Below, piece after piece: positions 63,041-64,000 of a stretch of 64,000 nt of DNA. The translations under genes were made by a program, and so were the position numbers. How positions within the stretch are numbered: position 1 is the stretch's first letter; every line of letters starts with the position of its first letter. The DNA is from Yoonia rosea (GTDB taxonomy: Bacteria; Pseudomonadota; Alphaproteobacteria; Rhodobacterales; Rhodobacteraceae): contig NZ_FTPR01000002.1 of the NCBI RefSeq assembly GCF_900156505.1, forward strand, positions 62,001 to 126,000, given 5' to 3'. A model generated the notes under the pieces. It did not search any database and was not told the DNA's origin. It saw only the letters and a program-made list of their open reading frames with translations.

Positions 63041-64000
63041 ATGTTTTTTGCTTCAGACAACGCAGGCCCCGCCCATCCCAAGGTGATGGAGGCGCTGGTC
63101 GCCGCCAACACCGGCTATGCCATGGGCTATGGCGCGGACCCGATCATGGAGACCGTGCGCGCGCAGGTCCGCGAATTGTTTGAAGCACCCGAAGCTGCCG
63201 TTTACCTGATCATCAACGGCACTGCGGCGAACTCTGTGTTGCTTGCCTCAATGACACAGCCTTGGCAGACGGTCTTCTGCAGCGAATGCGCGCATATCCA
63301 CGAAGACGAATGCAACGCGCCGGAATTTTACACCCAAGCCAAGCTGACCCTTGTGCCAACGGCGGACGGCAAGATGAAGCCGGATGCTCTGCGCAGCAAG
63401 ATTCTTGGCGAAGAAAACCGTGGTGTGCACGGCCCGCAACGGGGCCCGCTGTCGATTACGCAAGTCACTGAAAAGGGGACGATCTACACGCTTGATGAAA
63501 TTCAGGCGCTGACCACTACCGCCCGCGAATTCGGCATGCAAACCCACCTTGATGGCGCGCGGTTCGCCAACGCGATGACCGCGCTCGGCTGTTCGCCTGC
63601 GGACATGACATGGAAAGCCGGCGTTGATACCGTCAGCTTCGGCGGCACCAAGAACGGCGCAATGGGAGTTGAGGCCTGTGTCATATTCAACCCCGAAATC
63701 GCGTGGGAATTCGAGCTGCGGCGCAAGCGCGGCGGACACCTGCTGTCCAAGCACCGTTATCTTTCGGCCCAGATGCAGGCCTATCTTCAGGATGACCTTT
63801 GGCTTGATATGGCGCGCTCCGCCAACGCCCGCTGCGCCCAGTTGGCCGAAGGGCTACGCCAGCACGATGCCGTCAAACTCCTGTTTGAGCCGCAAGCCAA
63901 CATGATCTTCTTCCAGATGCCACGGCGCGCGCATAAACGCATGCTGGATGGTGGTGCAGTCTATTACGTCATGAATGGCGATCCCGAGGCGGGCGATCCG
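63041..64000 (+). CDS. Low-specificity L-threonine aldolase, 5' part
   Basis: An uninterrupted frame of 320 codons from ATG 63041, immediately after the preceding TAG, to the right edge of the window; the end of the gene is outside. PLP-enzyme features are HLDGARFANAM (the cofactor-binding Asp) and SFGGTKNGAMG with the Schiff-base Lys. It begins MFFASDNAGPAHPKVMEAL, like threonine aldolases/beta-eliminating lyases. It should cleave L-threonine or allo-threonine to glycine and acetaldehyde. Confidence 0.93.
   Translation, partial: MFFASDNAGPAHPKVMEALVAANTGYAMGYGADPIMETVRAQVRELFEAPEAAVYLIINGTAANSVLLASMTQPWQTVFCSECAHIHEDECNAPEFYTQAKLTLVPTADGKMKPDALRSKILGEENRGVHGPQRGPLSITQVTEKGTIYTLDEIQALTTTAREFGMQTHLDGARFANAMTALGCSPADMTWKAGVDTVSFGGTKNGAMGVEACVIFNPEIAWEFELRRKRGGHLLSKHRYLSAQMQAYLQDDLWLDMARSANARCAQLAEGLRQHDAVKLLFEPQANMIFFQMPRRAHKRMLDGGAVYYVMNGDPEAGDP

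Overview
The window looks like chromosomal DNA of a marine alphaproteobacterium of the Rhodobacterales (Roseobacter group). This rests on high GC and dense, often 1-4 base overlapping genes, on Roseobacter-type housekeeping neighbours (Trm112-like, LON-domain, CnoX-type thioredoxin, RbfA, DapB, TamAB, TruA, YcjXF, a PhoPQ/FeuPQ-like pair, TIGR01459 HAD hydrolase, RibF), and on linked TRAP and ABC uptake systems. The genus cannot be fixed from sequence alone; a Loktanella/Yoonia-like organism is a guess.

Layout: 1-5329 is housekeeping (Trm112-like, LON domain, thioredoxin, SGNH and Nudix hydrolases, phosphodiester glycosidase-like protein, RbfA, DapB, RpiB). 5330-6800 is an AT-rich patch with a glycosyltransferase-like gene and a decayed IS3-family transposase. 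6849-13633 has a small exported protein, a hemerythrin-domain protein and a complete oligopeptide ABC operon (oppABCDF). 13644-25056 has TamB/TamA, TruA, YcjX/YcjF and a two-component system.

25099-30833 is the most unusual block: a small ORF, a radical SAM protein, a PqqD-like carrier with a peptide-like tail, an HprK-like kinase, two family-2 glycosyltransferases and an NTP_transf_5-type nucleotidyltransferase. It resembles a peptide or glycan tailoring pathway but matches no pathway I can name.

30882-52427 is a pectin/galacturonate utilisation locus. Seventeen genes run on the minus strand from uxaC (50651) down to pectinesterase (30882): glucuronate isomerase, a TRAP transporter, KdgF, KduI, KduD, fructuronate/tagaturonate reductase, mannonate and altronate dehydratases, a GH4 enzyme, a sugar ABC transporter, GH28, GH105 and pectinesterase. 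A divergent GntR regulator and KDG kinase sit at the other side of a twin operator-like repeat. None of the pectin hydrolases shows a signal peptide, so the predicted scheme is import of oligogalacturonides followed by cytoplasmic demethylation and cleavage, then conversion of uronates to KDG and KDPG.

52762-56450 encodes a large cyclase-homology/ATPase/helical-repeat protein overlapping a Crp/Fnr regulator by four bases. 56451-57275 holds only small candidate ORFs. 57276-64000 returns to housekeeping: TraB/GumN-like protein, DUF2161 nuclease-fold protein, Mn-type pyrophosphatase, HAD hydrolase, MaoC hydratase, RibF, YcgN-like cysteine-cluster protein and a threonine aldolase cut by the window edge. 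No rRNA, tRNA or CRISPR array was seen.
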